Shown piece by piece: positions 6,273 through 8,384 of a stretch of 8,384 bases of DNA. The stretch spans positions 1 through 8,384 of the forward strand of contig CAYSAG010000226.1 in NCBI GenBank assembly GCA_964428935.1, read 5' to 3'. The DNA is from JAADHY01 sp964428935 (lineage in GTDB: Bacteria; Planctomycetota; Planctomycetia; Planctomycetales; Planctomycetaceae). Each line of letters starts with the position of its first letter. Within the stretch, counting starts at the first letter, position 1. Made by a program: the position numbers and the translations under genes. Under the pieces are notes generated by a model. That model was not told the origin of the DNA. It was given only the letters and a program-made list of their open reading frames with translations, and did no database searches.

Positions 6273-6739
6273 TGCAGCTTCCGTGCGGGTTGGTCGGCCA
6301 GCGCGTGAGCCTTGGACGGGTCCGCGTCGGCGGGGACTTCTCCGGCGGCGAGCGGTTTCGACCGGTACTTGCTGGCGCACTTGGTCAGCACGCGGTGAGC
6401 TCGCACCAGCCGTCGCTCCACCAGCCGTCCCTCGACCACCACCTCTTTGCCTTCGGCCAGGTTGTCCGGCACGGTTCCGGTGTACTCGACCCGCAGCGGC
6501 TCGGACGACGTCGCCAGCTCGAACACCGCCCCGCGCCGGTCCGGTCGGACTTGCAACGACCCCGGCGCCACCGCTCCACTGACCCGCACCCGGCTTCCCA
6601 CTAAGCCGCTGGCCTGCCTCAGGCATTCGTCAGCCGTCAGGTAGTACTGCCAACTGCTGGTCGCGCCCAGAAAGGCCATGTACGCCGTGCAGGCCGTCAC
6701 GACCAGGCCGACCAGAAGCAGTCCGTTGCGTCCTTTCAT
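6269..6739 (-). CDS. ccmE: CcmE, heme chaperone of the CxxxY variant
   Basis: This 156-residue protein has one N-terminal membrane anchor (about residues 6-25: GLLLVGLVVTACTAYMAFLG) and an extracytoplasmic OB-fold beta barrel (about 45-120). The family signature is clear: YYLTADECL, GSRVRVSGAV, VEYTGTVPDNLAEGKEVVVE. CcmE carries heme from CcmC to CcmF. Where classical CcmE has the covalent heme-binding His (LAKHDENY in E. coli), this one has LTKCASKY, that is Cys121 and Tyr125 in a CxxxY motif. This matches the variant CcmE of archaea and some bacteria. The nearest histidine, His115, is six residues earlier and not in the motif. The start ATG (6739-6737) sits directly before the anchor; the ribosome site is weak (GGA nine bases upstream). 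The open frame extends upstream to 6979 but that part is Arg/Pro-rich and unlikely to be translated. It overlaps ccmF by four bases and is the first gene of the operon. Confidence 0.93.
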   Translation of the reverse strand: MKGRNGLLLVGLVVTACTAYMAFLGATSSWQYYLTADECLRQASGLVGSRVRVSGAVAPGSLQVRPDRRGAVFELATSSEPLRVEYTGTVPDNLAEGKEVVVEGRLVERRLVRAHRVLTKCASKYRSKPLAAGEVPADADPSKAHALADQPARKLQ

Positions 6740-7218
6740 GGCCGAGCGTCCGTTGCTGGTTGCGTTGAGCGGCTCGGGTGGAACAAACTCAGCGGGAAGG
6801 GAAGGCGTGAGTCGTCGGTGGTCCGGTTGCGGGACGGCCAGGAACGGCCGGAACCACGCGGTCCGGCTGACGGAAGGGCGACGTCGAGCGGCCGGCCGCG
6901 GCGTCCGCCAGCCGCGACGACGGTGGAACCGCCGCGAGCCGAAGCCACCCCGCGACGGCTCAACCTCTGTCGGCTCCAACCTTCAGCCAGCCGCAGCCGT
7001 GCGTCGACCGGCCGACGTGCCGCACTCGGTCTGCCACGCGGTCGGTTCCGACACACTGCGAGGACGAGTTGGCTCTTCTCGACGCCGGGCCGAACGAATA
7101 ACAAAACGGCAACCTCACTGTCAAACTCAGTTTCTTGCACGCCGAACGGCGAGGACGGGCGCGGCAGACGCGGTTCGGTCGGTCCGGACGCTGGCGCAGG
7201 CAAACCGGCACGGACATG
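6740..7218 (-). other. Leader/promoter region upstream of ccmE, no convincing gene
   Basis: The 479 nt between ccmE and the terminator of the upstream gene contain open frames on both strands. Their products are low-complexity, rich in Arg, Pro, Ser and Gly, lack good ribosome sites and show no recognisable domain. I see no tRNA. The right part (about 7088-7130) is a local AT-rich patch with a promoter-like sequence. If transcription starts there, ccmE would have a leader of roughly 350 nt. Confidence 0.55.
7095..7124 (-). promoter_or_regulatory. Candidate sigma-70 promoter of the ccm operon
   Basis: On the minus strand, a perfect TTGACA -35 box (7124-7119) is followed after 18 bases by TATTCG (7100-7095), a weak -10 match, in an AT-rich patch. 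It lies just past the terminator of the upstream gene, where an operon promoter is expected. It is about 350 nt from the ccmE start, which is long, so the real start site could be elsewhere. Confidence 0.4.
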
Positions 7219-7262
7219 AAAAAACGGTTTCCGGAGCGGGCGGGACGCGGCCCCGGAAACCG
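7219..7262 (-). terminator. Intrinsic terminator of the LEDRTLLS gene
   Basis: A perfect 10-bp inverted repeat, CGGTTTCCGG (7225-7234) and CCGGAAACCG (7253-7262), encloses an 18-nt loop. Read on the minus strand the stem is followed directly by six Ts (7224-7219). It begins 29 nt after the TGA stop at 7292 and separates this gene from the ccm operon. Confidence 0.88.
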
Positions 7263-7291
7263 TCGCGCTGCCGAACGCCCTGACGTGGCGT

Positions 7292-7863
7292 TCAGCTGCC
7301 GTGGGGAACGCTACTGAAGCGTTCCGTCACCAAGCCCTGGACGGGGACGACCGTCCCGGCTTGGACGGCCGGGAAGTGGTTCGGGAACGGCAGCTCGTCG
7401 GCCTCCGCGTTGGTCTTGAATTCCAGCTTGCCCATGCCCGACGGGTCAACGGTCACCGATCCGACGTTGATGCCGTCGACGAGCACGTTGTACTGGTTCG
7501 CGGGCGTCGCGTCGAAAATTTCGACCTCGAACTTCTGCTGCTGGGCGCCGTGTTCGCGCTTCGCTGCGCCGTGTTCGGGCTTCGCTTCCCATTCAGCCTT
7601 GCCCCACGCGCTGGTGTTTGCGAAGAGCAAGGTTTCGAGGTGAGCCTGGTGGCTGCCCTGCGGCGTTCCACCGCGGTGCAGCGTTGCGAACGTGCCGCTG
7701 ACGACCGAAACTCTCCCGCGACCGTGTCGAAAACCGCGTTCACGCTCAGCAGCGTGCGGTCCTCCAACCGCTCCGAACCCCCCGGCACTCGCCGACGCCG
7801 AACCGGCGTCCGCGAAAAACGAAGTGCCTGTCGAACCGTGCTGAGCCAGGGACGAGGAAGCAC
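7292..7863 (-). CDS. Planctomycete LEDRTLLS-motif protein, frameshifted
   Basis: The gene starts at GTG 7863-7861, seven bases after GGAG (7874-7871). The first 52 codons have a basic N-terminus (PVRRRR) and then SERLEDRTLLSVNAVFDTVAGEF, the motif found near the N-terminus of many planctomycete exported proteins. The frame then breaks at TTT 7710-7708. The continuation lies one frame over, from 7708 to the TGA at 7294-7292 (138 codons). If one T is restored to make TTTT, the join reads GEF-SVVSGTFATL and gives about 190 residues. The C-terminal part contains KFEVEIFDATPANQYNVLVD and DPSGMGKLEFKT, which look like a small beta-sandwich domain. A seven-residue duplication (AKPEHGA-AKREHGA) precedes it. 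The function is unknown; secretion is inferred from the motif. The break may be a sequencing error or a real loss. A strong terminator follows. Confidence 0.7.
7544..7585 (-). repeat. Tandem 21-bp duplication within the LEDRTLLS gene
   Basis: Two adjacent 21-bp units (7544-7564 and 7565-7585) match at 19 of 21 positions. They encode AKPEHGA followed by AKREHGA and keep the reading frame, as expected for a slippage duplication in translated sequence. Confidence 0.85.
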
Positions 7864-7870
7864 GAGTCGA

Positions 7871-7874
7871 CTCC
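7871..7874 (-). promoter_or_regulatory. Ribosome binding site deciding the GTG start of the LEDRTLLS gene
   Basis: GGAG (in TTCGGAGTCGACTC) lies seven bases before GTG 7863-7861. This places the start about 32 residues before LEDRTLLS, the usual distance for this motif, and argues against the longer frame up to 8052. Confidence 0.65.
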
Positions 7875-7893
7875 GAACAGAAATAGTTGAGAG

Positions 7894-7923
7894 CGTCCGG
7901 GAATTGTGGGACGTCCGGGAATT
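7894..7923 (+). repeat. Two direct copies of CGTCCGGGAATT
   Basis: CGTCCGGGAATT occurs at 7894-7905 and 7912-7923, 18 bp apart, just upstream of the LEDRTLLS gene. An 11-nt inverted copy is at 8034-8044. Spacing near two helical turns would suit a protein-binding site, but nothing else supports that. Confidence 0.6.
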
Positions 7924-8033
7924 TTGGTGGGCCACGCTCCGTCGTGGCCGTTTGACGGTCTGAGTTCCGACGCCGGCTCCGCCAGGTACGTCCGGCCACT
8001 CGAAAGTCGCGAATGCCTGGAGAAAAGCGGACC

Positions 8034-8044
8034 AATTCCCGGAC
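8034..8044 (-). repeat. Inverted copy of GTCCGGGAATT
   Basis: AATTCCCGGAC on the plus strand is the reverse complement of the 11-nt core at 7895-7905 and 7913-7923. An AAATAGTTG 9-mer also lies near both groups (7881-7889 and 8051-8059). Confidence 0.6.
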
Positions 8045-8329
8045 ACCCTCAAATAGTTGGAAATGGGGTCTCAATGCTGACAGAAACACCAGTTGGCCGG
8101 CAGCCGCCCGGTGACCGAGGACGAGCCGACTAGAAGCCCGGGCTGAGGGGAAGTTGGCGCAGCCTTCGGTCTCGACCAGCGAAAGCCCAATGGACTTGAC
8201 GGGTGAGTCCAGCGGTGCCGCAACCGGAGTGCCGGAGAGGGAAACAAGAGAAGGGGCGGCGGCGAATTGCCTAGTAAGCCGATTAATCCGGGCAACTTAG
8301 AAAAAACGGCGGGACGCTACGGGAGACGC

Positions 8330-8343
8330 TAATTGTTTACCGC
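8330..8343 (+). repeat. 14-nt sequence, inverted partner of 41-54
   Basis: TAATTGTTTACCGC is the exact reverse complement of bases 41-54. Here it lies in noncoding sequence, preceded by GGGAGACGC and followed by CATGGGACG. The two arms enclose the whole ccm cluster and the LEDRTLLS gene. Confidence 0.45.
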
Positions 8344-8384
8344 CATGGGACGAACTGATGTTGGCTGATCGGGCGGAAGTGAAT

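Larger units (their letters stand above)
7864..8384. other. Right-end noncoding region
   Basis: I find no convincing gene in these 521 nt. Minus-strand frames run upstream of the LEDRTLLS start but lack ribosome sites and family features. The region holds short repeats around GTCCGGGAATT, a GC-palindrome AGCCCGGGCT (8135-8144) and several small hairpin-forming pairs between about 8150 and 8300. It also holds one arm of the 14-nt inverted repeat. It runs off the window edge, so a structured RNA or the end of an element beyond the window is possible. Confidence 0.5.

Noticed and set aside
6736..7203. Minus-strand open frame of 155 codons upstream of ccmE
   Set aside because: Low-complexity Arg/Pro/Ser-rich product without a ribosome site or domain; it runs into the ccmE start region in another frame.
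7301..7963. Long plus-strand open frame of 220 codons
   Set aside because: It is antisense to the LEDRTLLS gene, whose minus-strand frames carry a recognised motif, a ribosome site and a terminator; the plus-strand product has no recognisable domain.
8071..8295. Minus-strand 74-codon open frame
   Set aside because: No ribosome site or recognisable family; it overlaps the repeats and palindromes of a noncoding region.
41..8343. Composite transposon bounded by the 14-nt inverted repeats
   Set aside because: No transposase, no longer terminal similarity and no target duplication are visible; the enclosed genes are ordinary chromosomal functions.

Overview
The window reads as chromosomal DNA from a GC-rich planctomycete. 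The phylum call rests on one gene at the right end (minus strand, about 7292-7863), whose N-terminus carries the ERLEDRTLLS motif that marks many planctomycete exported proteins. High GC and frequent GTG starts fit. I cannot name the genus. The sequence is a draft assembly, with a run of exactly 100 Ns at 1630-1729.

Almost everything lies on the minus strand, so the genes are read from high to low coordinates. From the right: a noncoding stretch with short repeats (7864-8384); a small LEDRTLLS protein gene broken by an apparent one-base deletion (7863-7292) and closed by a clear intrinsic terminator (7262-7219); a 479-nt leader and promoter region; then a cytochrome c maturation (Ccm, System I) operon in the order ccmE, ccmF, ccmA, ccmB, ccmC, ccmD. 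The last gene is a signal-peptide, single-span membrane protein with a carboxypeptidase-regulatory-like domain (1056-52). ccmE and ccmF overlap by four bases, and ccmF and ccmA are 22 nt apart. Between ccmC and ccmD lies a roughly 510-nt noncoding insert with tandem repeats of about 46 bp and the assembly gap.

Together, CcmA/B (ABC transporter), CcmC with CcmD (heme loading) and CcmE (heme chaperone) would pass heme to CcmF for attachment to apocytochromes c outside the cytoplasmic membrane. The main point of interest is that CcmE lacks the canonical heme-binding histidine and has Cys121 in a CxxxY motif (C-A-S-K-Y). The cluster also shows no ccmG or ccmH. This matches the variant System I known from archaea and some bacteria such as Desulfovibrio. 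The unassigned membrane protein at the end of the operon is the most interesting candidate for a lineage-specific accessory factor.

Other points worth checking: the 55-nt sequence on both sides of the N gap, which suggests an unresolved tandem repeat; a homopolymer-type frameshift in the LEDRTLLS gene; a 14-nt inverted repeat near the two ends of the window; and an 11-nt motif present three times upstream of the LEDRTLLS gene.
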